Of a DNA stretch of 64,000 nucleotides, positions 1 through 8,774 are shown piece after piece. The notes under the pieces are model-generated. The model was not told where the DNA came from, ran no database searches, and saw only the letters and a list, made by a program, of their open reading frames with translations. Position 1 is the stretch's first letter. Every line of letters begins with the position of its first letter. The stretch comes from Planococcus soli. GTDB lineage: Bacteria; Bacillota; Bacilli; Bacillales_A; Planococcaceae. The stretch covers positions 744,001 to 808,000 of the forward strand of contig NZ_WXYN01000051.1 in the NCBI RefSeq assembly GCF_016881065.1, given 5' to 3'. The position numbers and the translations under genes are program-made.

Positions 1-891
1 GAAGACCGCACCGGTACAGGAACTTTGAGTATCTTCGGCCATCAAATGCGTTTTGATCTGAGCGAAGGGTTCCCCCTGATGACAACAAAAAAAACAGCGT
101 TCCGCCTGATTGTGTCGGAACTTCTTTGGTTTATCAAAGGCGATACCAATGTCCGGGCCTTGCTCCAGGACAATAATCATATTTGGGATGAATGGGCGTT
201 TGCCCAGTGGGTAGCAAGTGAAGAATACGCAGGGCCGGACATGACCGACTTTGGGCGGCGTGCACAAAGGAATCCGGAATTCGCGGAACTGTACAAACTG
301 GAGATGCAAAGCTTTCAGCGGAAAGTAATCGAAAGTCCGGAGTTTGCAGAAAAGTATGGAGACCTGGGGCCGGTTTATGGCAAACAATGGCGTTCATGGG
401 CGACAACCCAAGGCGGTACCATTGACCAGCTTAAGAATGTCATCGAATCCATCAAGGAAAATCCGGATTCGCGCCGCCACCTTGTCACCGCCTGGAATCC
501 GGAATTTATTGATGATATGGCTTTGCCGCCATGCCACATCATGTTCCAGTTCTACGTGGCGGATGGCAAACTATCCTGTCAGCTATACCAGCGAAGCGCA
601 GATGTTTTTTTAGGCGTGCCTTTCAATATCGCATCCTATGCGCTATTGACGCACCTCATCGCAAGGGAATGCAATTTGGAAGTTGGCGATTTCGTCCATA
701 CAACAGGCGACACACACCTGTATTCCAACCATATGGAACAGGTGAAGGAACAATTGCAAAGAGAACCAAAACCATTGCCAACTCTGAAAATTAACGAAGA
801 TGTCGAATCGATTTTCGACTTGAAACTGGAAGATATCACCATCGAAGGCTACGATCCGCATCCTCGGATCAAGGCACCCGTCGCAGTTTAA
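1..891 (+). CDS. thyA: Thymidylate synthase, 5'-truncated by window
   Basis: Converts dUMP plus methylene-THF to dTMP and dihydrofolate in the cytoplasm. The frame is open from base 1 (E-D-R-T-G-T-G-T), so the true start lies upstream; a TTG at 25 is internal. The catalytic cysteine lies in [10 protein letters not shown], and the folate/dUMP-binding run [13 protein letters not shown] follows. An insert of about 50 residues (around WAFAQW to [13 protein letters not shown]) marks the long, roughly 315-aa ThyA form seen in many Firmicutes. DHFR follows 110 bp downstream, which recycles the dihydrofolate this enzyme makes. Identity is secure; only the N-terminus is missing. Confidence 0.96.
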   Translation, partial: EDRTGTGTLSIFGHQMRFDLSEGFPLMTTKKTAFRLIVSELLWFIKGDTNVRALLQDNNHIWDEWAFAQWVASEEYAGPDMTDFGRRAQRNPEFAELYKLEMQSFQRKVIESPEFAEKYGDLGPVYGKQWRSWATTQGGTIDQLKNVIESIKENPDSRRHLVTAWNPEFIDDMALPPCHIMFQFYVADGKLSCQLYQRSADVFLGVPFNIASYALLTHLIARECNLEVGDFVHTTGDTHLYSNHMEQVKEQLQREPKPLPTLKINEDVESIFDLKLEDITIEGYDPHPRIKAPVAV

Positions 892-1001
892 CATCTATTA
901 CCTGATGGAATTGCGATTAACCAATACGATTTCTTTAACAACAAAAAATCCTGATTCATTAAAGTTCAACACCCGCAAAAAGCGGGATAGGAGGAAAATT
1001 C

Positions 1002-1499
1002 ATGATTTCACTGATGGTAGCGCATGATCCAAACCGGGTTATCGGTATAGACAACGAATTGCCTTGGCACATTCCGGCTGATTTGGCTTATTTCAAAGAA
1101 CAGACAATTGGGAAAGGCATCGTCATGGGGCGCAATACGTTTGAATCGCTCGGCCGTCCCCTTCCAAAACGCCGCAATATTGTCGTGACACGCAATGACG
1201 ATTATCAGGCAGAAGGTGTGGACGTGGTCCATAATCTGCAGGACGCCGTAAAATTGGCAAAAGAATTTCATGACGAGGTGATGATTATCGGGGGCGAGCA
1301 GATTTTCAATTCAATTTTGGATGATGCTGACCGCCTTTACATCACACTTGTTCACCAGGCTTTTGATGGGGATACATACTTCCCGGAATATGGCCGTGAA
1401 TGGAAGCTCGTTTCCGAATCGGAACAGCAAATTTCAAATGAAGTGCCATTTTCATACCTGGTGTACGAACGCCGGAAAAAGAAAAAAGATCATGCTTAA
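1002..1499 (+). CDS. dfrA: Dihydrofolate reductase
   Basis: NADPH-dependent reduction of dihydrofolate to tetrahydrofolate; the target of trimethoprim. At 165 aa it has the usual size. The N-terminus carries the Met20-loop motif LPWHIPADL with the catalytic acid D27, then GRNTFESLG and IIGGEQIF for cofactor binding. A clear ribosome binding site (ataggagga) precedes the ATG. It follows thymidylate synthase in the arrangement known from B. subtilis and overlaps the start of the downstream acyltransferase, so the two are probably translated from one transcript. Confidence 0.96.
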   Translation: MISLMVAHDPNRVIGIDNELPWHIPADLAYFKEQTIGKGIVMGRNTFESLGRPLPKRRNIVVTRNDDYQAEGVDVVHNLQDAVKLAKEFHDEVMIIGGEQIFNSILDDADRLYITLVHQAFDGDTYFPEYGREWKLVSESEQQISNEVPFSYLVYERRKKKKDHA

Positions 1500-2232
1500 C
1501 TCGGTCAGGACATTCTCATTTCTATTTGGCTATTTGCCGATCAGCGCTGTAAACCTGAAAAAGTTCATAAAACAAAAAACGCAGCTGAGTGTAGAGGAGT
1601 ATGACAAGCTGATTCATACAGAGCCTCAAAAATGGGCGGCCGGCATTATGGAAAGGACGAAAAGCACTGTTTCTGTTACAGGGCTGGAAAACCTGCCTGA
1701 TGGGCCGGTCCTTTTTGTCAGCAATCACGAAGGGAATTTTGATATTCCGGTCCTGCTGTCGACCATTCCAAAACCCTTTGGTTTTATTTCCAAAAAAGAA
1801 GTGAAGAAAATGCCAATCATTCCGATGTATATGGAAGAAATGAATTGCGTATTTCTCGATCGAACCGATCGCCGCAGCGCGTTAAAGTCAATCACCGATA
1901 CGGTTGGAAAACTGAAAGAAGGCCATTCCATCCTGATTTTCCCTGAAGGAACGAGAAGCAAGGGCCAGGAGACGGGTGAATTCAAATCCGGTTTTATGCG
2001 GATTGCGAAAGACTCGGGTGTCCCGATTTTGCCGATTGCGATTTCTGGAACTTCTGATATTATGGAAAAAAACAACAATAAGATTATGCCGGCAGCAGTA
2101 TCCGTCCAATTGCTCGATCCTGTTTCGGCTAACCGGATCCAAGAACTGGATACCAAATCCGCAATAGCGCTTGTTCGGTCACGTATTGAAGATGCCCTTG
2201 ATTCACCGGTGCAACAAAGCACCGGTGGCTGA
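1492..2232 (+). CDS. plsC: 1-acyl-sn-glycerol-3-phosphate acyltransferase (PlsC family)
   Basis: Membrane-associated acyltransferase expected to make phosphatidic acid from lysophosphatidic acid. From the ATG at 1492 the protein has 246 aa. The HX4D motif is NHEGNFD (H79, D84) and the substrate-binding motif FPEGTRS follows about 70 residues later, both diagnostic of the PlsC family. A longer frame extends upstream, but it would lie inside dfrA; the start chosen overlaps the dfrA stop by 8 bp, typical of translational coupling. Which acyl acceptor it uses in vivo cannot be read from sequence. Confidence 0.88.
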   Translation: MLNSVRTFSFLFGYLPISAVNLKKFIKQKTQLSVEEYDKLIHTEPQKWAAGIMERTKSTVSVTGLENLPDGPVLFVSNHEGNFDIPVLLSTIPKPFGFISKKEVKKMPIIPMYMEEMNCVFLDRTDRRSALKSITDTVGKLKEGHSILIFPEGTRSKGQETGEFKSGFMRIAKDSGVPILPIAISGTSDIMEKNNNKIMPAAVSVQLLDPVSANRIQELDTKSAIALVRSRIEDALDSPVQQSTGG

Positions 2233-2327
2233 CTGAAGATTTCCGCCCATCTAACTATGCGGGCAGCGCTATGAGTTATCTCCCATATACTGATTACTTA
2301 CACTAAAGTGAAAAAGGATGTGATTTC

Positions 2328-3167
2328 ATGTCAAAAATTCATATTGTCACGGATTCGACCGCTGATTTAAAACCGGAAGTCATTGAAAAATACGATTTGC
2401 ACGTGGTTCCGTTAAACATTCAAATTGGCGGAAAATCTTATTTGGACCGCGTTGACCTTGAGCCGGAATCTTTTCTCGAGCTGATGAAAACCTCCGATGA
2501 AATGCCGAAAAGCTCTCAGCCGGCTCCGGGCATCTTCAAAGAACTTTATGATGAACTGGGCAAAAATGGAGATCAAATTTTATCCATTCACATGACTGGC
2601 GGAATGAGCGGGACAGTTGAGTCTGCGAAAGCAGCAGCTCAACTGACGGATTCAGCTGTCACGGTCATCGATTCCCGCTATATTTCCCACGCTTTGACAT
2701 TTCAGGTGTTTGAAGCAGCTGATATGGCGAGAGCTGGTAAATCGATGAGCGAAATTGTTGCACGGGTGGAACAGATCCGCCTCAACACCAAGCTGTTTGT
2801 AGTGGTCGACACACTTGATAATTTGGTGAAAGGCGGTCGCATCGGCAAAGGACGTGCATTGCTGGGCTCGCTGATGAAGATCAAACCGATTGCCTCATTG
2901 GACGACGGTGAATACACGCCCGTTGCCAAAGTAAGAAGCCATAAGCAAGTGGTTGAATATCTCATGAAGGATTTCATGGACCGCACGGCAGGAAAAATTG
3001 TTAAAGGTGTAGGAATTGCGCATGCTAATGGACTGGCAATGGCTGAACCGCTGCGGGAAAAAATTAAGGAAACGGGCTTTACGGATATTAAATTCGATTT
3101 TACGACTCCGGTTATCTCTACCCATACGGGAATCGGAGCCATTGGTTTCATGTATTATACGGATTGA
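2328..3167 (+). CDS. DegV family fatty-acid-binding protein (FakB-like)
   Basis: DegV proteins bind a single fatty acid; several act as FakB, presenting exogenous fatty acids to the kinase FakA for phosphorylation. The 279-aa product starts with the family signature IVTDSTADL, carries the MTGGMSGT loop that contacts the carboxylate, and ends with THTGIGAIGF, typical of the C-terminal domain. The RBS aaaggatgtg fits the ATG. The PlsC-type gene just upstream makes a lipid role sensible. No fakA lies in the window, so whether it serves phospholipid synthesis or another lipid role is inferred. Confidence 0.9.
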   Translation: MSKIHIVTDSTADLKPEVIEKYDLHVVPLNIQIGGKSYLDRVDLEPESFLELMKTSDEMPKSSQPAPGIFKELYDELGKNGDQILSIHMTGGMSGTVESAKAAAQLTDSAVTVIDSRYISHALTFQVFEAADMARAGKSMSEIVARVEQIRLNTKLFVVVDTLDNLVKGGRIGKGRALLGSLMKIKPIASLDDGEYTPVAKVRSHKQVVEYLMKDFMDRTAGKIVKGVGIAHANGLAMAEPLREKIKETGFTDIKFDFTTPVISTHTGIGAIGFMYYTD

Positions 3168-3206
3168 CTTGTACGGTAAAGCCCTTCAGAAAAAGGAGAG
3201 ACAAAT

Positions 3207-4004
3207 TTGAAGCGCATCCTGTTTATCATCATTTTGTCCATGGGTATTGTAGCGGGGTGCAGTCCAACTTTTATCTTTGGCAATGAAGAAGCGGAACCAA
3301 GAACCGAACCCTCCATTAACCCGTATACAATCCCGCCAAATTTTGTTCCTCAAGCTGTGGTCATTACGGCTCTAGGCGATTCCTTGTCTCAGGGTGTAGG
3401 CGACGAGGAGAACTTAGGGGGCTATACAGGGAGAGTGGCAAACGAGATTCGAACCTGGCAAGGAATTGAAGGAGTCGCTGTTGAAAACACCGCCAAGCGC
3501 GGACGCCGCAGCGATCAGCTATTGGCTATGATTCAGCAGGGCGAACTGAACGGTCCTGTTGCAGAAGCGGATTATTTGTCGCTGACGATTGGCGGAAACG
3601 ATATCATGCGAATCGTCAAACGCGATTTGTTTTCATTGAATCTGGAAGCCTTTGAGGATGAACTGATCCTTTATGAAAATAGATTTGAAACGATTTTTAC
3701 GGCAATCCGCGACATCAATCCCAATGCACCCATGATCATTGTGGGCATCTACAATCCTTTCTCGCTCATAACTGATGAGGTGGAGGAATTTGATCAGATT
3801 ATCGCTTCCTATAACCAAGCGATGGAAGATCGGGCGGCAGCAGATCCACAGGCATGCTTCGTGCCTGTCAGTGACTTGTTTGTCGGCAATCAGAACCTGG
3901 TTTATCACTCTGATTTTTTTCACCCGAACAGCAAAGGCTATGACTTGATGGCCGAGCGTATTTTGGAACGCATGGAAGAATGCGGGTTGAACTACGAAGA
4001 ATAG
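3207..4004 (+). CDS. ypmR: SGNH/GDSL-family lipoprotein hydrolase (YpmR-like)
   Basis: Predicted extracellular lipase/esterase anchored as a lipoprotein. The start is TTG, with aaggag 10 bp upstream. A signal peptide ends in lipobox VAGC (C18). Block I is GDSLSQG (nucleophile S59), block III is GGND, and block V is HSDFFHP (D236, H239), giving a complete catalytic triad. The following gene is ypmS and the group lies near thy-dfr and msr genes, as in B. subtilis, which supports the ypmR name. The substrate is unknown. Confidence 0.9.
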   Translation: MKRILFIIILSMGIVAGCSPTFIFGNEEAEPRTEPSINPYTIPPNFVPQAVVITALGDSLSQGVGDEENLGGYTGRVANEIRTWQGIEGVAVENTAKRGRRSDQLLAMIQQGELNGPVAEADYLSLTIGGNDIMRIVKRDLFSLNLEAFEDELILYENRFETIFTAIRDINPNAPMIIVGIYNPFSLITDEVEEFDQIIASYNQAMEDRAAADPQACFVPVSDLFVGNQNLVYHSDFFHPNSKGYDLMAERILERMEECGLNYEE

Positions 4005-4017
4005 GGGGTGGTGACAA

Positions 4018-4593
4018 ATGAAAAAATGGCGTTTTGCTTTCTTTGTGCTATTGGTGTTCAACGCATTGGCATTGGTGGGACTCTTGCTTTATGTGACCAC
4101 TCCACCGCAGGACCACACATCTTATCAAGCGGTGAAAAATACGCCGGCAGCCGGCAATACAGTTGTCGTCAATACCACAAAATCCGATTTTGAAGGAATT
4201 GCCAACACTTATATACAAGATGCCATGAAAGATCAGCCAATCCCATTATCATTGTCAGTTACTGATGACGTCAGCATTTCGACCGAGCTTACTATTTTTT
4301 CGGTAACTTTGCCAATTTTAATGAAATTTGAGCCGCTTGTTCAAGAAGACGGCAATTTATTGCTGGAACAAAAGTCAGTGGAAGTCGGCATGCTGGATAT
4401 TCCGCCTGAATCTGCGTTAAAGTTGCTTAGAGACTCAGTTGAACTTCCGGAATTTATGGAAGTGATGCCTGCCGACGAAGAAGTGCTGCTAAAACTGACG
4501 GAAATTCCGTTGGATGATGGCATTTCCGTGCGCGCAGCATCGTTCAATTTGCAAGAAGACGATATCCGGTTATTGGTAACAATTGAACCATAA
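4018..4593 (+). CDS. ypmS: YpmS-like membrane-anchored protein (DUF2140)
   Basis: 191 aa with one N-terminal membrane segment (residues about 6-28) and the rest outside the cell. The extracytoplasmic part has the alternating beta pattern seen in DUF2140 proteins, and its position directly after a YpmR-like lipase matches B. subtilis ypmRS. The function of the family is unestablished. The RBS agggggtggtg precedes the ATG with a gap of only 13 bp to ypmR, so the two are co-transcribed. Confidence 0.8.
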   Translation: MKKWRFAFFVLLVFNALALVGLLLYVTTPPQDHTSYQAVKNTPAAGNTVVVNTTKSDFEGIANTYIQDAMKDQPIPLSLSVTDDVSISTELTIFSVTLPILMKFEPLVQEDGNLLLEQKSVEVGMLDIPPESALKLLRDSVELPEFMEVMPADEEVLLKLTEIPLDDGISVRAASFNLQEDDIRLLVTIEP

Positions 4594-4609
4594 GGAACGG
4601 AGTGAGCTT

Positions 4610-5140
4610 ATGAAGACGGAAAAAGCGACATTTGCAGGAGGCTGTTTTTGGTGCATGGTCAAGCCTTTTGATTCATTGGACGGCATTGAGGAAGTAGTAA
4701 GCGGCTATACAGGCGGAGATCTGCCAAATCCGACCTATGAACAGGTTTGTTCAAACGCAACGGGCCATGTCGAAGCGGTTCAAATTACGTTCCAGCCCGA
4801 CATTTTTCCATACGAAAAACTGTTGGATGTATTCTGGACACAAATCGATCCGACAGATGCAGGAGGACAATTTTTTGACCGCGGGGAATCATACCAGACG
4901 GCTATCTTCTATCATTCAGAAGAGCAGCGTCTTGCTGCAGAAAAGTCCAAACAGGAACTGGACAATTCAGGCAGATTTAAAAATCCTGTAGCAACACCGA
5001 TTATTGAAGCCAAACCATTTTATTTGGCAGAATCTCATCATCAAGATTACTATAAGAAAAACCCTGCCCATTACAACCGATATTCGGTCGGCTCTGGGCG
5101 GACGGCTTTTATTGAAAAGAACTGGGGTGGACAATCATGA
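4610..5140 (+). CDS. msrA: Peptide methionine-S-sulfoxide reductase MsrA (copy 1)
   Basis: Repairs the S-epimer of methionine sulfoxide. The 176-aa protein begins MKTEKATF and carries the catalytic motif GGCFWC (nucleophile C12). The start at 4610 is preferred to an upstream in-frame ATG at 4583 because it has the SD-like ggaacggag just ahead and matches the family N-terminus. Its stop overlaps the msrB start as ATGA, so A and B activities are coupled. A second, separate msrA lies at 31.1-31.6 kb. Confidence 0.96.
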   Translation: MKTEKATFAGGCFWCMVKPFDSLDGIEEVVSGYTGGDLPNPTYEQVCSNATGHVEAVQITFQPDIFPYEKLLDVFWTQIDPTDAGGQFFDRGESYQTAIFYHSEEQRLAAEKSKQELDNSGRFKNPVATPIIEAKPFYLAESHHQDYYKKNPAHYNRYSVGSGRTAFIEKNWGGQS

Positions 5141-5562
5141 AAGAAGAATTAAAAGCAAAGCTAACGCCGATGCAATATCATGTGACCCAGGAAAGCGGCA
5201 CTGAACCGCCGTTTCAGGGAGAATACGACCAACACTTTGAAGAAGGCATCTATGTGGACATCGTTTCCGGCAAACCGTTGTTCAGTTCCAAAGATAAATT
5301 TGATGCGCATTGCGGTTGGCCTAGTTTTGCAAAGCCGATCGAAGGCTCAGAAGTAAAAGAGAACCTGGACACGAGCCACGGCATGAGAAGAACGGAAGTC
5401 CGCTCTGAGACAGCCGATTCGCATCTAGGGCACTTGTTCCCGGACGGCCCATCTTCTCTTGGCGGCTTGCGCTACTGCATCAATTCTGCAGCGCTCCGTT
5501 TTGTTCCCAAAGAGCAGTTGGACGCAGAAGGCTTATCCGAATACAAAAAACTGTTTGAATAG
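5137..5562 (+). CDS. msrB: Peptide methionine-R-sulfoxide reductase MsrB
   Basis: Reduces the R-epimer of methionine sulfoxide, complementing MsrA. 141 aa; the catalytic Cys is in [11 protein letters not shown] (C114), with a likely resolving Cys in HCGWPSF (C59). Both zinc-binding CxxC pairs are absent, as in other metal-free Bacillales MsrB proteins. It is translationally coupled to msrA by a 4-bp overlap and is followed by an intrinsic terminator. Confidence 0.96.
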   Translation: MKEELKAKLTPMQYHVTQESGTEPPFQGEYDQHFEEGIYVDIVSGKPLFSSKDKFDAHCGWPSFAKPIEGSEVKENLDTSHGMRRTEVRSETADSHLGHLFPDGPSSLGGLRYCINSAALRFVPKEQLDAEGLSEYKKLFE

Positions 5563-5568
5563 AAGGTT

Positions 5569-5595
5569 GCCCGGACAACTGTCCGGGTTTTTTTG
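5569..5595 (+). terminator. Intrinsic terminator after msrAB
   Basis: The perfect stem cccggac/gtccggg with a 4-base loop is followed by seven T residues. It lies just after the msrB stop and separates it from the small YozE-like gene, though some read-through may feed that gene, whose RBS begins within 15 bp. Confidence 0.85.
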
Positions 5596-5620
5596 GCCTG
5601 AAATCTGGAAGGAGCCCTTC

Positions 5621-5836
5621 ATGGACCGATCATTTTATCAATTTGCATTAAAATATCGAGGGAAAATGGATGCTGATGATTTTTCCCACTTTGCGGATTC
5701 GATGTTTCTGGACCATTCATTTCCCAAATCGTCATCAGACTTTGATCAGCTTTCAAAATATGTCGAAGAAAAGGCACACCCGGTCATGAAAGCTTCTGTC
5801 TTTGATGAAATGTGGGAGGAATACGCCGGCGAATAA
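5621..5836 (+). CDS. YozE-like small protein (UPF0346 family)
   Basis: 71-aa cytoplasmic protein with no signal or membrane segment. The pattern SFYQF near the N-terminus, then DHSFPKSSSDF in the middle and FDEMWEEY at the end matches the YozE/UPF0346 family, whose role is unknown. The start has a good SD (ggaagga) 8 bp upstream; longer in-frame versions would run back into msrB and the terminator. Confidence 0.8.
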   Translation: MDRSFYQFALKYRGKMDADDFSHFADSMFLDHSFPKSSSDFDQLSKYVEEKAHPVMKASVFDEMWEEYAGE

Positions 5837-5906
5837 TGCTGGTCATTGCACTATAAGTAAAAAAACAGTATGATTGATTCGACTATAATAAAGTGAGGTT
5901 TTTTAG

Positions 5907-6611
5907 ATGAGTGTTCATATCAATGCAAAAAAAGGCGATATCGCCGAAACAATTTTACTGCCTGGAGATCCGCTTCGCGCAAAATACATAGCGGAAACTT
6001 TTTTGGAAGACGTAACGTTATATAACGAAGTCCGCAATATGTTCGGTTATACCGGCACATATAAAGGGAAACGCATCTCTGTTCAAGGAACAGGAATGGG
6101 TGTACCGTCGATTTCTATTTACGTAACGGAGTTAATGCAGGAATATGATGTTAAAAAACTAATCCGTGTGGGTACTTGCGGCTCAATTCATAAAGACGTC
6201 AAAGTTCGCGATGTCATTTTGGCACAAAGTGCGTCTACTGACTCTAAAATGAATGAAATCATATTTAAAGGGGTCAACTATGCACCGACCGCCGATTTTG
6301 ATTTGTTGTTGAAAGCATACAACGCGGGCCTAGAAAAAGGTCTGAGCTTACGTGTCGGAAATGTCTTTACTGAAGATGTTTTCTACAACGAATTTGCTGA
6401 ACACGAAAAATGGGCACAGTACGGTGTACTTGCTCTTGAAATGGAGTCTTCTGCGCTTTATACACTGGCAGCGAAATTCGGCCGTCAAGCCCTATCTATC
6501 CTAACTGTCAGCGATCATTTATTGACAGGCGAAGTGACAACTGCAGAAGAACGACAAACAACATTCAACGACATGATTGTCGTAGCTCTGGAAGCAGCAA
6601 TTCAAGAGTAG
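5907..6611 (+). CDS. deoD: Purine-nucleoside phosphorylase, DeoD type
   Basis: Phosphorolysis of purine (deoxy)nucleosides to free base plus (deoxy)ribose-1-phosphate for salvage. 234 aa, the size of the hexameric DeoD class. Diagnostic stretches are [22 protein letters not shown] (phosphate binding), GTCGS, and [13 protein letters not shown] followed by the SDH catalytic segment. A consensus-like -10 (TATAAT at 5884-5889) sits just upstream but no convincing -35 is seen. SD gtgagg precedes the ATG. It is monocistronic: a structured repeat tract follows immediately. Confidence 0.96.
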   Translation: MSVHINAKKGDIAETILLPGDPLRAKYIAETFLEDVTLYNEVRNMFGYTGTYKGKRISVQGTGMGVPSISIYVTELMQEYDVKKLIRVGTCGSIHKDVKVRDVILAQSASTDSKMNEIIFKGVNYAPTADFDLLLKAYNAGLEKGLSLRVGNVFTEDVFYNEFAEHEKWAQYGVLALEMESSALYTLAAKFGRQALSILTVSDHLLTGEVTTAEERQTTFNDMIVVALEAAIQE

Positions 6612-6614
6612 AAA

Positions 6615-7126
6615 GAAAAGCGCAAGCGCCCGTGTAGATTTGACGGGCATAAGACGCGCTGGCGAAGCGGCATGTTTTCAGCCGCACAGCCAGAGTGGCT
6701 TATGACCCTAGAATCTGGGCGCTGGAGTCTGGACAAAGAGAAAAGCGCAAGCAGCCGTATAGCCCAGAAAAGCGCTGGAAGCCTTACCGGTAATGGCGGT
6801 CTTTGCCATTGTTGGTAAGGGTGAAGCGACTCGAGGGGCTGGCTGCTGGAGTCTGGACAAAGAGAAAAGCGCAAGCGCCCGTATAGATTCGACGGGCATA
6901 AGACAGACCGGCAATGCGGCATTTTTTGCCGCGCAGCCGGGATGGCTTATGACCCCGAGAATCTGGGCGCTGAAGTCTGGACATTGAAGAAAAGCGCAAG
7001 CAGCCGTATAGCCCCGACAAGCGCTGGAAGCCTTACCGATAATGGCGGTCTTTGCCATTGCTGGTAAGGGTGAAGCGACTCGAGGGGCTGGCTGCTGAAG
7101 TCTGGACAAGAAAGAAAAGCGCAAGC
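6615..7126 (+). repeat. Tandem A-B-A-B array of ~125-bp hairpin repeats
   Basis: Four consecutive units begin with GAAAAGCGCAAGC at 6615, 6740, 6864 and 6989, and a 13-bp stub of a fifth lies at 7114. Each unit ends near GTCTGGACA. Units 1 and 3 (type A) and 2 and 4 (type B) share ends but differ inside. Both types fold end to end: type A pairs GCGCCC with GGGCGC, GGGCATAAG with CTTATGACC, and GCGGC with GCCGC; type B pairs GCAGCC with GGCTGC, CCTTACC with GGTAAGG, and AATGGC with GCCATT. There is no convincing coding potential. I recall similar GAAAAGCGC-type dispersed repeats in other Bacillales but cannot name the family. Confidence 0.9.
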
Positions 7127-7158
7127 AAAAAAAGACTGTCTCGACAGTCTTTTTCTTT
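7127..7158. terminator. Bidirectional intrinsic terminator closing the repeat tract
   Basis: The stem agactgtc/gacagtct is flanked by seven A residues on the left and a T-rich tract on the right, so it can stop transcription from either side. It directly abuts the truncated fifth repeat unit, so transcripts from deoD through the repeats would end here. Confidence 0.85.
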
Positions 7159-7202
7159 TCATATTCTCCGGTTCTAGAGCAACTATGAAAGTGGTGAAAC
7201 AG

Positions 7203-8720
7203 ATGGATGATAAACGTCCGGGGGAAGAACACGAACAGATTCCGCCAGTAGAAGAGTCGCCGTCGCACACTATTAAAATGAAAACATTCTCTTTTATCAT
7301 GCTTGTCTTTCTTTTAATAATAGCTACGGCAGGTTTAACGGTTTTTGCATTGACTTTTGGCGACGACAAAGCGGTCGAAGTTAATTCGCCGGAACGTCGT
7401 GAATTCGAAAAGCTTTACTCAGCTTACGATCAAATTCAAGACCAGTATTTCGAAGAAGTAGACAGAGATGTATTGGTTAACGGTGCCATTAACGGCATGG
7501 TTGATTCGCTGGAAGATCCTTATTCTGATTACCTGAATGAAGATGAGGCATCCCAATTTTTGGAAGGGATATCATCCAGTTTTCAAGGGATTGGCGCCGA
7601 AGTGCAGGAGCGCGGGGGCTATGTAACGGTGGTTTCGCCAATCAGAAATTCACCAGCTGAAAAAGCGGGTGTTCAGCCGAACGATCAAATACTGGCAGTT
7701 GATGGAGAAAGCATCCAGGGCTTTACAACCACTGAAGCGGTAATGCTGATTCGCGGTGAAAAAGGCACAGAAGTGACATTGACAATTCAGCGCGGTGAAA
7801 ATACGGAGCCGCTTGATATTACCATTGTCCGTGATGAAATACCGATCGAGACCGTTTATGCGGAAATGATTGGGGATAATGTAGCGCATATTCAAGTAAC
7901 AAGCTTTTCTGAAAATACTTATCAGGAGCTGCTTGATGCTATAGAAACTATGGAAGCTGAAGGAATGGAAGCGGTCGTTATGGACGTTCGCCAAAACCCG
8001 GGCGGCTTGCTGGATGTGGCACTTGACATATCCAATCTGTTTATCGAAGATGGAAAACCTTTGTTTGAAGTCCAGGCAAAAGGTGCTGAACCTGAAGTTT
8101 ACATGTCTTCGCCAGGTACGAAAATTGAAGTGCCTGTTACCCTGCTGATTGATGGCGGAAGCGCCTCGGCATCCGAAATATTGGCCGGAGCGATGAACGA
8201 GTCGGCAGAGATCCAATTAGTTGGAGAAAAAACTTTCGGCAAAGGTACTGTTCAGACTGCCAATGACCTTGAAGATGGGTCTAATCTGAAGTTTACAACG
8301 GCTAAATGGCTTACGCCTGACGGCAATTGGATTCACGAAAAAGGAATCGAACCGGATGTTGAAGTTGCTTATCCGGAATATGCGTCTCTGCCGGTTTTGG
8401 ATACATCATTGGAACTGCAAGATGGCGTCATTTCCGACCAAGTAGAAACTGCAGAGCAAATGCTCGAGGCACTTGGCTACGAAGTTGGCGATGTAGATGG
8501 CGTATTTGAAGAGCAAATGACAGAAGCTGTGGAAACTTTCCAGGAAGAAAATGAACTGGAAGTGACCGGCATCTTGACTGGAGACAGTACATTTGCGGTA
8601 ATGGACGCATTGCGACAGAAAATTGAAGATGAAGATCCGCAATTGCTGGAAGCTAAAAATCTGTTGATGGAAGAAGCGGGAATCACAGCTTCGGAAGAAG
8701 CAGAAGAAACTGAAGAGTAA
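7203..8720 (+). CDS. Carboxyl-terminal processing protease, S41 family (CtpB-like)
   Basis: Membrane-anchored serine protease with, in order: a short cytoplasmic tail, one membrane segment (about residues 30-50), a PDZ domain (about 105-185), the S41 core, and a peptidoglycan-binding-1-like repeat at the C-terminus (about 410-475). The Ser-Lys dyad is visible as GGSASASEI (S322) and FGKGTVQ (K347), with the 25-residue spacing known for CtpB. The ATG at 7203 has ggtg upstream; an alternative at 7185 lacks an SD. Likely cleaves signalling or envelope proteins outside the membrane. It is followed by its own terminator. Confidence 0.93.
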   Translation: MDDKRPGEEHEQIPPVEESPSHTIKMKTFSFIMLVFLLIIATAGLTVFALTFGDDKAVEVNSPERREFEKLYSAYDQIQDQYFEEVDRDVLVNGAINGMVDSLEDPYSDYLNEDEASQFLEGISSSFQGIGAEVQERGGYVTVVSPIRNSPAEKAGVQPNDQILAVDGESIQGFTTTEAVMLIRGEKGTEVTLTIQRGENTEPLDITIVRDEIPIETVYAEMIGDNVAHIQVTSFSENTYQELLDAIETMEAEGMEAVVMDVRQNPGGLLDVALDISNLFIEDGKPLFEVQAKGAEPEVYMSSPGTKIEVPVTLLIDGGSASASEILAGAMNESAEIQLVGEKTFGKGTVQTANDLEDGSNLKFTTAKWLTPDGNWIHEKGIEPDVEVAYPEYASLPVLDTSLELQDGVISDQVETAEQMLEALGYEVGDVDGVFEEQMTEAVETFQEENELEVTGILTGDSTFAVMDALRQKIEDEDPQLLEAKNLLMEEAGITASEEAEETEE

Positions 8721-8725
8721 TTTTT

Positions 8726-8752
8726 AAGGTCCGCTTATGCGGGCCTTTTCTT
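8726..8752 (+). terminator. Intrinsic terminator after the S41 protease
   Basis: The 9-bp stem aaggtccgc/gcgggcctt (one G-U) has the tetraloop ttat and runs into a T-rich tail, 6 bp past the protease stop codon. Confidence 0.8.
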
Positions 8753-8774
8753 AAGGGGAAGAAAGGATGAGAAG

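Noticed and set aside
1321..1491. N-terminal extension of the PlsC-type protein
   Set aside because: It lies wholly inside dfrA in another frame; the ATG at 1492 gives the family-length protein.
4583..4609. Upstream ATG for msrA copy 1
   Set aside because: It overlaps ypmS and lies before the SD; family proteins begin at the downstream Met.
6615..7126. CRISPR array
   Set aside because: The repeated units are about 125 bp with no short repeat/unique spacer pattern, and no cas genes are present.
6602..7369. Several minus-strand open frames of 78-186 codons across the repeat tract
   Set aside because: They repeat the same peptide because the DNA repeats, have odd composition, lack SD sequences and run antisense to the protease start; they are by-products of the hairpin repeats.
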